Shown: positions 1-6,093, numbered from the stretch's first letter. The stretch: DNA of 7,205 nucleotides from Deltaproteobacteria bacterium (GCA_030670715.1 DAOVBC010000113.1:1-7205); one strand, 5' to 3'. Program-made: numbers and translations. The notes: generated by a model not told the origin, from the letters alone.

Positions 1-79
1 ACCAGCTTTCATACTGGGCGGCGAGAATAAGGAAAACAAACACCAGTGCAAAAACGAAGACGACCCCTCCGGTACCGGC
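1..79 (-). CDS. Inverted fragment of a second RND transporter (partial)
   Basis: Read on the minus strand, codons from 79 down to 2 give a peptide ending in VFLILAAQYESW, the highly conserved TM8 segment of HAE1-type RND pumps. The same segment is encoded on the plus strand at 71-145. The two copies agree at 22 of 25 residues, but outside the last 28 bases they differ at 16 nucleotide positions, 10 of them third codon positions. That is the pattern of two diverged functional homologues rather than a sequencing duplicate. The fragment runs off the left edge, so its real length is unknown. Its upstream side is cut at the palindrome CCGGTACCGG (69-78), where it fuses head to head with the forward gene. 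It may be a piece of a paralogue or of a related strain joined during assembly. Confidence 0.6.
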
Positions 80-146
80 TCGGTTGTTTTCGTGTTTTCA
101 TTATTTTTCGTATTTTTAATTCTCGCCGCCCAGTATGAAAGCTGGT
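1..146. repeat. Imperfect inverted repeat of an RND gene segment, centred at 73.5
   Basis: Every base n in the left arm lines up with base 147-n on the opposite strand with no gaps. The outer 28 bases (1-28 against 119-146) are a perfect inverted match. The inner part differs at 16 positions but preserves the codon frame. The centre is the 10-base palindrome CCGGTACCGG at 69-78. There is no loop between the arms. Both arms are coding, so this is a fold-back junction of two homologous genes, not a regulatory hairpin. Confidence 0.85.
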
Positions 147-613
147 CATTGCCTTTCAGTATCTTGCTGGGAACACCCTTTGCAGTTTTTGGTGCCTTTC
201 TGGCTCTTTTCCTTGCCCGTTTGTACAGCCAAAGCTATGAACTCAACGTTTTTGCACAGATTGCCCTTGTGATGCTGATCGCCATGGCGGCCAAGAATGC
301 CATCCTTATCGTTGAGTTTGCCAAACTGGAATTTGACAAAGGCCTTTCTTTATTCGATGCTGCCGTAAAGGCCGCAAAGCTGCGTTTCAGACCCATATTG
401 ATGACGGCCTTTTCTTTTATTCTGGGTGTTATGCCACTGGTTATTGCCTCCGGAGCCGGCGCCGAGGCCAGAGTGGTTATGGGCATGGCCTTGATGGGAG
501 GGATGACCCTGGCGACAGTGCTGGGTGTTTTCTTTTATCCGATGCTGTTTGTTTTTATCGGCAAAATTGGCAGATACGAGCAAAAAAGAGATCTTCAAAA
601 GGACCAGGTGTAA
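71..613 (+). CDS. RND (HAE1) multidrug efflux transporter, C-terminal part
   Basis: This is the end of an inner-membrane proton-driven RND efflux pump of the AcrB/MexB type, which exports hydrophobic compounds through a periplasmic adaptor and outer-membrane channel. About 180 residues of an expected total near 1,040 are present. They cover the counterparts of AcrB TM8 to TM12: LILAAQYESWSLPFSILLGTP, the AAKNAILIVEFAK helix, the RPILMT segment and the GVMPLVIASGAGAEAR loop, then a short cytoplasmic tail. The frame is open to the left edge, but residues before about position 71 do not resemble an RND protein. Homology therefore begins at the palindromic junction; a GTG at 92 is only an internal codon. 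The porter domains, the TM4 Asp pair and the adaptor gene are missing from the window. The downstream channel gene starts 6 nt after the stop, which indicates an operon. Confidence 0.93.
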   Translation, partial: GTGSVVFVFSLFFVFLILAAQYESWSLPFSILLGTPFAVFGAFLALFLARLYSQSYELNVFAQIALVMLIAMAAKNAILIVEFAKLEFDKGLSLFDAAVKAAKLRFRPILMTAFSFILGVMPLVIASGAGAEARVVMGMALMGGMTLATVLGVFFYPMLFVFIGKIGRYEQKRDLQKDQV

Positions 614-619
614 AGTAAG

Positions 620-2041
620 ATGAATTCCGGCGAAGCGAAAAAAACAATTAAGGTTCTGGCCGTTTCGGTTTCGATATTTCTTGCAGGTTGCGCAATGGGA
701 CCTGATTTTAAGCAGCCTGTGGTTGAAACTCCTGAAGACTACCGGTTTGAGACGAAACCGGTGGAACCCATAGTCAACCTCCAATGGTGGGAATTATTCA
801 ATGACCCCGTCCTTTATAACCTCGTGTCCAAGGCCCTTGAGAACAACCGGGATCTGAAAATTGCCGCCAGTCGGATCGAGCAGGCCCGTGCTGCGCTAGG
901 GTTTACCAAAGCCGATCTCTATCCCACATTAGATATCGAGGCCGGCGCAAGCAAAGGAAATTTTTCCGGGAGATCAAAATCACCGACCACCAACTCGAAT
1001 TATTACATTGCAGCACCGTTGAGCTGGGAGATTGATTTCTGGGGCAAGTTTCGCAGGGCCACCGAAGCTGCCAGGGCGGAACTCATGGCCTCCGGATATG
1101 CGCTGAAAACGGTTCAGCTCAGTTTGATATCGGAAGTTGTCGGCACCTATTATTTACTGCTGGATTTCCACCAACGACTGGCAATATCAAAAAATACCCT
1201 CGATTCACGGGTGGGAAGCCTGGATATTATTCAACAACGCTTCGACAAGGGCATTATTGCCGAACTTGACGTGAACCAGGCGCAAATTCAGAAAGAAATT
1301 GCGGCTGCAGCCATACCGCTGTATAAACGACAAATTGCCAAAACCGAGAATGCGTTAAGTATCTTACTCGGCAAACTTCCCGCTGCCGTAGAGACAGGTG
1401 AAGGCCTTAACAGTCAAACCATCCCCCCGGATGTACCGACCGGCTTGCCGTCAAACCTCCTGGAACGCCGGCCGGATATCGTTGAGGCAAAGTACTTACT
1501 GGAAGCCCAAACCGCAAATATTGGGGTTGCCGAAGCCTTGCGGTTCCCGGCCATTACCCTGACCGGTGTACTGGGTGTTGCCAGCACTGAATTATCTTCG
1601 ATTACCACCGAGGGGGGGGCATGGTCGGTCGGAGGCAGCCTGTTGGGGCCTATTTTTCAATTTAACAAGAATGTCCGGCGGGTTGAAATTGAGGAAGCAA
1701 AGACCCGGCAGGTCTTGTACCGTTACGAAAATACGGTATTGACCGCCTTTAGAGAGGTTGAAGATGCGCTGATTGAAGTTGAGACCTTCAGAAACCAAGT
1801 ATTTGCTGTTGGAAATCAACGCAAGGCAGCCAAAAATGCCAACGAATTATCAAAAGAACGCTATGACAAAGGCGTCAGCAGCTATCTCGAAGTTTTAGAT
1901 ACCGAGCGGTCTCTGTTTAATGCCGGACTGTCGCTCTCTGAATTAAGACAGCAGTATTTGAATGCCTATGTGAAGCTGTATAAAGCCCTGGGTGGCGGGT
2001 GGATTACCAAAGAGGAAATGAATGGGGCCGAACAGGATTAA
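620..2041 (+). CDS. RND efflux outer-membrane channel lipoprotein (OprM/NodT family)
   Basis: This is the outer-membrane factor that completes the tripartite pump: a trimeric TolC-like beta-barrel and periplasmic alpha-helical tunnel. The protein has 473 residues, close to OprM. A signal peptide (residues 1-23) ends in the lipobox L21-A22-G23 before Cys24, so it should be lipidated. The mature start, CAMGPDFKQP, is typical of the family, as are WWELFNDP (56-63), EIDFWGKF (136-143) and LLERRPDI (279-286). Two OEP repeats are visible from the paired helix motifs RFDKGIIAELDVNQA (206-220) and RYDKGVSSYLEV (about 412-424). ATG 620 is the chosen start because it directly precedes the lipoprotein signal. 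Only a weak purine stretch lies in front of it, so translation may be coupled to the RND gene 6 nt upstream. The substrate cannot be predicted. Confidence 0.95.
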   Translation: MNSGEAKKTIKVLAVSVSIFLAGCAMGPDFKQPVVETPEDYRFETKPVEPIVNLQWWELFNDPVLYNLVSKALENNRDLKIAASRIEQARAALGFTKADLYPTLDIEAGASKGNFSGRSKSPTTNSNYYIAAPLSWEIDFWGKFRRATEAARAELMASGYALKTVQLSLISEVVGTYYLLLDFHQRLAISKNTLDSRVGSLDIIQQRFDKGIIAELDVNQAQIQKEIAAAAIPLYKRQIAKTENALSILLGKLPAAVETGEGLNSQTIPPDVPTGLPSNLLERRPDIVEAKYLLEAQTANIGVAEALRFPAITLTGVLGVASTELSSITTEGGAWSVGGSLLGPIFQFNKNVRRVEIEEAKTRQVLYRYENTVLTAFREVEDALIEVETFRNQVFAVGNQRKAAKNANELSKERYDKGVSSYLEVLDTERSLFNAGLSLSELRQQYLNAYVKLYKALGGGWITKEEMNGAEQD

Positions 2042-2156
2042 ACGAAGGTATCAATTTGCTGCAATCTGTCTTTTGGTACTGTTCATAAACAATGGCTCAT
2101 TTCTATCCATTCGTGTGAAGAGAGCGTGATTTAGCAGGCAGGAGAGCACCCCTGAG

Positions 2157-3899
2157 ATGAAAATACTGGTGGCAAAGAGCTCGGGATTCTGCATGGGGGT
2201 CCGCAGAGCAGTCGAAATGGCCCTGGACATGTCTGTAGAAGATGGGGATTCGTTTTTCACATATGGTCCGCTGATACATAATCCGCAAGTATTAAACGTA
2301 TTGGAAGAAAAAGGCATCCGAATCCTGGAGGAGGTGCCGGCCAGCAGTTCGGGCACGGTTCTGATCAGGGCCCACGGGGTCCCGCCTGAGACAAAGGCCG
2401 GGCTGAAAAAATCAGGCTTCACTTTATTGGATGCCACCTGCCCCCGGGTCATCAAAATCCAGGCCATAATTAAAAAATATGCCAGGCAAAATCATGCCGT
2501 CATCATCTTCGGAGATGAAAACCACCCGGAAGTCATTGGCTTGCTGGGCTATGCAGAACAGGGGGGCTACGTCGTCAACAGTTTAGAACAATTCGATGCC
2601 CTCCCGGATTTCAAAAAGGCCATTATCGTCGCCCAGACAACACAGAATACGCAGTTATTCAAAGATATAATAAACCGGGCGCAGAGCAAATACCCGCATT
2701 ACAAGGTTTTTGAAACAATCTGCGATTCAACTGAGAAGCGACAGGCAGAGGTTAAAAAATTAGCTGAATCGGTAGATGCCGTGCTCATAGTCGGCGGACG
2801 CAATAGCAGCAATACCCGGCGTCTGGTTGAGATTGCAAAACAAAGTGGTAAGCCGGTATTTCACATCGAATCGGATGCTGATCTTGATTCAATCGACTCG
2901 CAGATACTTGTCTCCGCCCCATATATTGGAATAACCGCCGGTGCTTCCACCCCGAACTGGATAATTAAAAGAGTTTACCGGGCCCTGGAACAATTACCAT
3001 ACAAGCAGAAAGCGGGCTGGCGCAGCACCTTTTTTGCCATCCAGCGCGCGCTTTTATTGACCAATATCTATGCGTCACTTGGTGCGGGACTTCTATGCTA
3101 CGCCTGCACGAAACTGCAAGGCTTGACCCATTACTTACCTTACGTTTATATCTCGATGCTATACGTTCAGTCCATGCATACCTTTAATCACCTGACGGGC
3201 ACCAGGGCCGATCAATACAATGATCCGGACCGGGAAGCCTTTTACCGGAAATACAAGTACCTCTTGACGCTGACGGCCATAATGACCGGTGGTGCGGGGT
3301 TATTTATTGCTTATTCATTGGGATTCTGGCCTTTTACCATTCTGCTGACCATGAGCATTTTGGGGTTGTCGTATAATTTATCGTTGGTGCCAGATTTTTT
3401 TCCCGGGCTCAAGTACCGGAGAATCAGAGACATTCCCGGCTCAAAGACGATTCTGATTGCCATTGCATGGGGAATTTTGGTTGCTATACTACCGCCTTTA
3501 TCGACTAATGCTAGAATCACCTGGGTCAATGGTTCAATTTTAATGTGGTCAACCGGGCTGGTTTTTTTCAAAACCCTGTTTTTCGATATTCTTGACATGC
3601 AGGGCGATCGGATCATAGGTAAGGAAACGGTGGCCATTTTACTGGGAGAAAAACGATCAATGCGCCTGGTAGGCGTCGTATCGATTCTGTTAATCGTACT
3701 GTTGCTTCTGCTCAGTGCCCTTCAGCTTGTATCCACCCTTGGATACGTACTGACGATCTGTCCAATCTTCATTTTGATTGTTGTATCGGTTTATAGAAAA
3801 GGATATCTGCTCCCGGGAATCCGACTGGAGTTTTTCGTTGAAACTCAATTTATTTTGGCCGGATTACTCACCGTTATCTGGTCGGCTTTTAACCCCTGA
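2157..3899 (+). CDS. ispH: IspH (HMBPP reductase) fused to a UbiA-type prenyltransferase domain
   Basis: This is a 580-residue fusion. Residues 1-280 are IspH/LytB, the [4Fe-4S] enzyme that reduces HMBPP to IPP and DMAPP. The three cluster cysteines are C12 (GFCMGV), C95 (DATCP) and C189 (TICDST). Substrate residues H41, H73, H123 with E125 (ENHPE), the TT pair at 161-162, S217/S218/N219 (RNSSNT) and S264 (GASTP) are also in place. Residues 290-580 contain about nine hydrophobic segments and the UbiA second Asp motif D477-x2-D480-x3-D484, followed by GKETVAILLG. The first motif is divergent (N344, D352, N355-D-P-D-R), with Gly348 where an Asp is expected. Stand-alone IspH is about 310 residues, so the C-terminal half is a true extension with no stop or frameshift between. 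AGGAG at 2140-2144 precedes ATG 2157 at a rather long spacing, but the start fits IspH families exactly. Acceptor and prenyl donor of the UbiA half are unknown. Confidence 0.93.
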   Translation: MKILVAKSSGFCMGVRRAVEMALDMSVEDGDSFFTYGPLIHNPQVLNVLEEKGIRILEEVPASSSGTVLIRAHGVPPETKAGLKKSGFTLLDATCPRVIKIQAIIKKYARQNHAVIIFGDENHPEVIGLLGYAEQGGYVVNSLEQFDALPDFKKAIIVAQTTQNTQLFKDIINRAQSKYPHYKVFETICDSTEKRQAEVKKLAESVDAVLIVGGRNSSNTRRLVEIAKQSGKPVFHIESDADLDSIDSQILVSAPYIGITAGASTPNWIIKRVYRALEQLPYKQKAGWRSTFFAIQRALLLTNIYASLGAGLLCYACTKLQGLTHYLPYVYISMLYVQSMHTFNHLTGTRADQYNDPDREAFYRKYKYLLTLTAIMTGGAGLFIAYSLGFWPFTILLTMSILGLSYNLSLVPDFFPGLKYRRIRDIPGSKTILIAIAWGILVAILPPLSTNARITWVNGSILMWSTGLVFFKTLFFDILDMQGDRIIGKETVAILLGEKRSMRLVGVVSILLIVLLLLLSALQLVSTLGYVLTICPIFILIVVSVYRKGYLLPGIRLEFFVETQFILAGLLTVIWSAFNP

Positions 3900-3905
3900 A
3901 ATATA

Positions 3906-3922
3906 CGGGTTGACTGAACCCG
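3906..3922 (+). other. Small hairpin after the ispH-ubiA stop
   Basis: CGGGTT (3906-3911) and AACCCG (3917-3922) are perfect complements around a 5-base loop, beginning 6 bases after the stop codon. No run of T follows (the next bases are cgcccttt), so it is a poor intrinsic terminator. It could act as a 3' end stabiliser or attenuator between the two isoprenoid genes. Confidence 0.35.
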
Positions 3923-3951
3923 CGCCCTTTGGAGAGGAAAATAACGCAGTC

Positions 3952-3971
3952 AATGAATGACCACATTCATT
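3952..3971 (+). promoter_or_regulatory. Hairpin in the leader of the polyprenyl synthase gene
   Basis: AATGAATG (3952-3959) and CATTCATT (3964-3971) form a perfect 8-base-pair stem with the tetraloop ACCA. It ends 24 bases before the likely TTG start of the synthase. The left arm contains the ATG of a 19-codon reading frame (3953-4012) that overlaps that start. A purine-rich stretch, GGAGAGGA (3931-3938), lies 14 bases ahead of this ATG. The arrangement could lower or couple translation of the downstream gene, but this is inferred from the structure only. Confidence 0.3.
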
Positions 3972-3995
3972 TGGCACGGAGCATAACGCTAATAC

Positions 3996-4907
3996 TTGAA
4001 TTTTGGGGATAAGGAATTGTTTGAGCTGGCGTCATACCTTGAATCAAAGCGTGAACAAATAAACACCTATCTGGATCAATGCCTGCAGGATGTCCCCGGG
4101 TCCAGTCGGTTGGTAGCCGCCATGCGCTATTCTTTGATGGCAGGTGGCAAGCGCCTCAGGCCGCTCCTTTGTTTAGCCGGTGCGGAAGCCGTCGGCGGTA
4201 AGCCGGAAAATTTTATCAGCACCGCCTGCGCCCTTGAGATGATTCACACCTATTCATTAATACATGATGATTTGCCGGCTATGGATAACGATGACCTGCG
4301 CAGGGGAAAGCCGGCATGCCACATTGCCTTCGATGAAGCAACCGCCACCCTTGCCGGTGATGCCCTGCTGACAATGGCTTTTCAGACGCTTTCCTCCATC
4401 GAGCATATTGATAAGCATTACGCCTTAAAATGGCTTAGCGTGCTCAATCGAATTTCACGTGCGGCCGGTTACCAGGGAATGATTGAAGGCCAGATGAGGG
4501 ATATCGACGCTGAGAGTACCCCCCTTAACCGGGACGCCCTTGAAAAACTGCATCAATTGAAAACAGGGGCCCTGATTGAAGCGTCCGTATATTGCGGTGG
4601 CTTTTTAGGCGGCGGAAGCCGCGAGCAGCTTGACCGGCTCCAAACCTATGCCGGATGTATCGGCCTTGCCTTTCAGGTAAAAGATGATGTGTTGAATGTC
4701 GAAGGGGATCCGGCAATATTGGGCAAGGAAGTCGGCACGGACGAAATTCGCAAAAAGAGCACGTACCCTTCCATCATCGGGTTGGAACCATCAAAATCTT
4801 TTGCCCGCCAGCTCGTGAACCGGGCCATTCAAGCCCTCGAATCCTTCAACCATCGGTCGGATCCCCTGCGGGCCATTGCCGAATATATTATCGAGCGACA
4901 ACGCTGA
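3996..4907 (+). CDS. ispA: Short-chain polyprenyl diphosphate synthase (FPP synthase type)
   Basis: This soluble trans-prenyltransferase condenses IPP with DMAPP, GPP or FPP. It has 303 residues, as usual for bacterial IspA. Motifs in order are GGKRLRP (50-56), HTYSLIHDDLPAMD with the first Asp-rich motif D91-D92-x4-D97 (the two-residue insertion typical of bacterial FPP synthases), RRGKP (102-106), the KT pair (189-190), FQVKDD (226-231) and KKSTYP (253-258). Tyr86, five residues before D91, is the bulky residue associated with FPP-length product. The second Asp motif reads DDVLN, with Asn234 where Asp is usual. An in-frame TAA at 3990-3992 rules out an earlier start, leaving TTG 3996 or TTG 4017; neither has a well-placed Shine-Dalgarno site. 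It lies 96 nt after the IspH fusion on the same strand, and probably shares its transcript. No dxs follows, although that pairing is common. Confidence 0.93.
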   Translation: MNFGDKELFELASYLESKREQINTYLDQCLQDVPGSSRLVAAMRYSLMAGGKRLRPLLCLAGAEAVGGKPENFISTACALEMIHTYSLIHDDLPAMDNDDLRRGKPACHIAFDEATATLAGDALLTMAFQTLSSIEHIDKHYALKWLSVLNRISRAAGYQGMIEGQMRDIDAESTPLNRDALEKLHQLKTGALIEASVYCGGFLGGGSREQLDRLQTYAGCIGLAFQVKDDVLNVEGDPAILGKEVGTDEIRKKSTYPSIIGLEPSKSFARQLVNRAIQALESFNHRSDPLRAIAEYIIERQR

Positions 4908-4917
4908 TACAGGATAG

Positions 4918-5146
4918 ATGGCCGCTGGATAATATCTCCGATAGCTGCGCTGCGATCCGTTTCAAAATACCCACCGCAACCAGGGAAGCGGTCAAGGCGC
5001 TCTTTTACGGAATTGCCGGCGGATTTGTTGTGCTCGTCGTCATATTCATCTTGCACCTAAAAGGACGGTCCCCTGTGCGAGATCCTTCCGGGTTCGCACA
5101 AGACTTTCGCGCAGCCGGTGGACCGGACGAGATTTCCAGGCTATAA
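4918..5146 (+). pseudogene. Possible remnant of a small membrane-protein gene
   Basis: I do not recognise this reading frame. From 4922 to the TAA at 5144-5146 there are 74 codons with a coding-like preference for G or C in the third position. The translation has a polar N-terminal part, a strong hydrophobic segment (YGIAGGFVVLVVIFILHL, 5006-5059) and a charged tail. The frame has no ATG, GTG or TTG before the hydrophobic segment. An ATG at 4918-4920, preceded by AGGAT at 4911-4915, is one base out of frame: dropping a single G after it would give M-P-L-D-N-I-S. This fits either a gene inactivated by a one-base insertion just after its start or a sequencing error. It could also be chance, since the opposite strand and the overlapping end of ispA are open too. 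Confidence 0.28.
5073..5101 (+). other. Hairpin inside the remnant frame
   Basis: TGTGCGA (5074-5080) and TCGCACA (5094-5100) are perfect complements around a 13-base loop. There is no downstream T run, so a terminator role for the isoprenoid genes is doubtful. Confidence 0.25.
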
Positions 5147-5184
5147 GTCATGGTATCTTATTTAGGCAATTCTCGAACACTCCC

Positions 5185-5212
5185 TTGACAAAATACCACA
5201 ATGTGGTATTTT
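5185..5212 (+). promoter_or_regulatory. Sigma70-like promoter with palindromic operator in its spacer
   Basis: A perfect -35 hexamer TTGACA (5185-5190) is followed after 16 bases by TATTTT (5207-5212), a 4-of-6 match to the -10 consensus. The spacer and -10 are covered by a perfect inverted repeat: AAATACCACA (5191-5200), a single A, then TGTGGTATTT (5202-5211). A dimeric repressor bound there would block RNA polymerase. No regulator gene is in the window, and I cannot assign the site to a family. The first downstream gene is the OsmC-family protein at 5422. Confidence 0.55.
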
Positions 5213-5409
5213 AAATCATGCCATTAGAAGAGCATTTGGTCTCTTCCCTGTCTTCTCATGGTCAGTTTTCTTCAACTGATAACAATTATTGACATTATGA
5301 CCTTCCAAATCCGCATCTGAATATGCCCTTTTTCTAATGGCTATTCCTTCAAGGCCAATGAAAATCGATAAAGTTAAAATCAATCATTGTTGTATCTAAA
5401 AATAAACAC

Positions 5410-5415
5410 AGGAGG
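5410..5415 (+). promoter_or_regulatory. Strong ribosome binding site of the OsmC-family gene
   Basis: AGGAGG lies 6 bases before ATG 5422. It is a full match to the Shine-Dalgarno consensus and much stronger than the sites of the other plus-strand genes here. It fixes the start and suggests high expression. Confidence 0.85.
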
Positions 5416-5421
5416 TTTATC

Positions 5422-5973
5422 ATGACAACAGTAAGAAATGGCGTAAATGTTAACGATCTTATGACAGCAATCGAGTCGGTCAAAGAAGACCCCGCTAATG
5501 GTAAACTGACGTTTACCGTTCACTCCAGGTGGAATAACGGCTTCAAGGCGGAGCATCGTTCAGCGAATTATGTCGTCGGAAAGCAAAGCGGTACCCATGT
5601 GCATGATCACACCGTGCGAACCGATGAACCAAGGGAGATCCTCGGGGAGGATACCGGCATCAGTCCCGCTGAGACTCTGATATCGTCACTGGCGGCTTGC
5701 CTGACTGTCGGTTATGCTGCCAACGCTGCGGCAATGGAAATCGATATCGATGACATGAGCTTCGAGATTACAGGAAAAGGAAGTCTGGAAGGATTCATGA
5801 ATATAGGCGATAGCCGCCCCGGCCTAAGAGATATTTCCGTAAAGACCCATATTAAATCTAGCGCTTCCGTCGAGAAACTGCAGGAACTGCATGATTACGT
5901 GAATGAGCACTCTCCAATCTGGGACACCCTCAGCAGTCCGGTGCAGGTGGAGTCTGAACTGGCTGTTGAATAA
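5422..5973 (+). CDS. OsmC family protein (single-cysteine type)
   Basis: This 183-residue protein has the OsmC-like fold used by thiol peroxidases that reduce organic hydroperoxides. Residues 1-40 (starting GVNVNDLMTAIESVKEDP) are an extension seen in a longer OsmC subgroup. The core follows: a strand with a His-rich turn (HVHDHT, 59-64), SPAETLISSLAACLTVGYAANAA with Cys93 at the peroxidatic position, then the beta region and the C-terminal helix (KLQELHDYVNEHSPIWDTL). In Ohr/OsmC peroxidases a second cysteine sits where this protein reads H163-S164-P165; Cys93 is the only cysteine. Either it works as a 1-Cys enzyme with an external thiol, or it is not a peroxidase. It appears to be monocistronic, behind its own promoter region, and converges on the ferritin gene. 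Confidence 0.92.
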   Translation: MTTVRNGVNVNDLMTAIESVKEDPANGKLTFTVHSRWNNGFKAEHRSANYVVGKQSGTHVHDHTVRTDEPREILGEDTGISPAETLISSLAACLTVGYAANAAAMEIDIDDMSFEITGKGSLEGFMNIGDSRPGLRDISVKTHIKSSASVEKLQELHDYVNEHSPIWDTLSSPVQVESELAVE

Positions 5974-6041
5974 GCTGCCGGGAGCGAATCGTAGATCGTA
6001 AGTCTTATTTTCCAGCCTTACAGTTAAACTTAGAAACCAAG

Positions 6042-6093
6042 GGTCAGGTCTTCATTTTCGACAAGGCAATTAAAGACGAGTGAAGACCTGACC
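6042..6093. repeat. Long palindromic repeat (GGTCAGGTCTTCA arms), MITE/REP-like or terminator
   Basis: GGTCAGGTCTTCA (6042-6054) and TGAAGACCTGACC (6081-6093) are perfect 13-base complements around a 26-base loop, 69 nt after the OsmC stop. The right arm is followed by acctTTTC, so it could end transcription weakly. From memory, arms reading GGTCAGGTCTT/AAGACCTGACC recur in many proteobacterial genomes next to REP-associated Y1 transposase genes. A non-autonomous mobile palindrome is therefore a good alternative. No transposase is in the window. Confidence 0.6.

Larger units (their letters stand above)
5147..5421. other. Intergenic region upstream of the OsmC-family gene
   Basis: This gene-free stretch is visibly more AT-rich than its neighbours. 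It holds the palindromic promoter described separately, a second TTGACA (5289-5294) without a good -10 at normal spacing, a short GAAGAG/CTCTTC hairpin (5226-5245), and a 24-codon reading frame (5218-5292) that would begin almost at the predicted transcription start. If the palindromic promoter drives the OsmC gene, the leader would be about 200 nt. Confidence 0.5.

Noticed and set aside
92..94. GTG as the start of a small 173-residue RND-like protein
   Set aside because: It lies inside the conserved TM8 helix, and the RND-like translation continues upstream to about position 71. It is an internal valine codon of a truncated gene.
1414..1819. Minus-strand open frames inside the outer-membrane channel gene
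   Set aside because: They are antisense shadows with no recognisable motif and no ribosome site, overlapping a clearly coding plus-strand gene.
2051..2467. Minus-strand 138-residue frame overlapping the start of ispH
   Set aside because: It is opposite conserved IspH codons and shows no family signature, so it is an antisense shadow.
3778..3960. Short plus-strand frame overlapping the end of the IspH-UbiA gene
   Set aside because: It is the out-of-frame reading of the UbiA C-terminus. Its ATG-like start is inside a transmembrane segment and there is no ribosome site.
4829..5056. Minus-strand 75-residue frame after ispA
   Set aside because: The translation is low-complexity polar sequence without motif, and it overlaps the conserved end of IspA. 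The plus-strand frame in the same place has the better coding character.
5289..5317. Second TTGACA as the OsmC promoter
   Set aside because: At 16-18 bases downstream there is no -10-like hexamer (cgcatc region), so it was not called.
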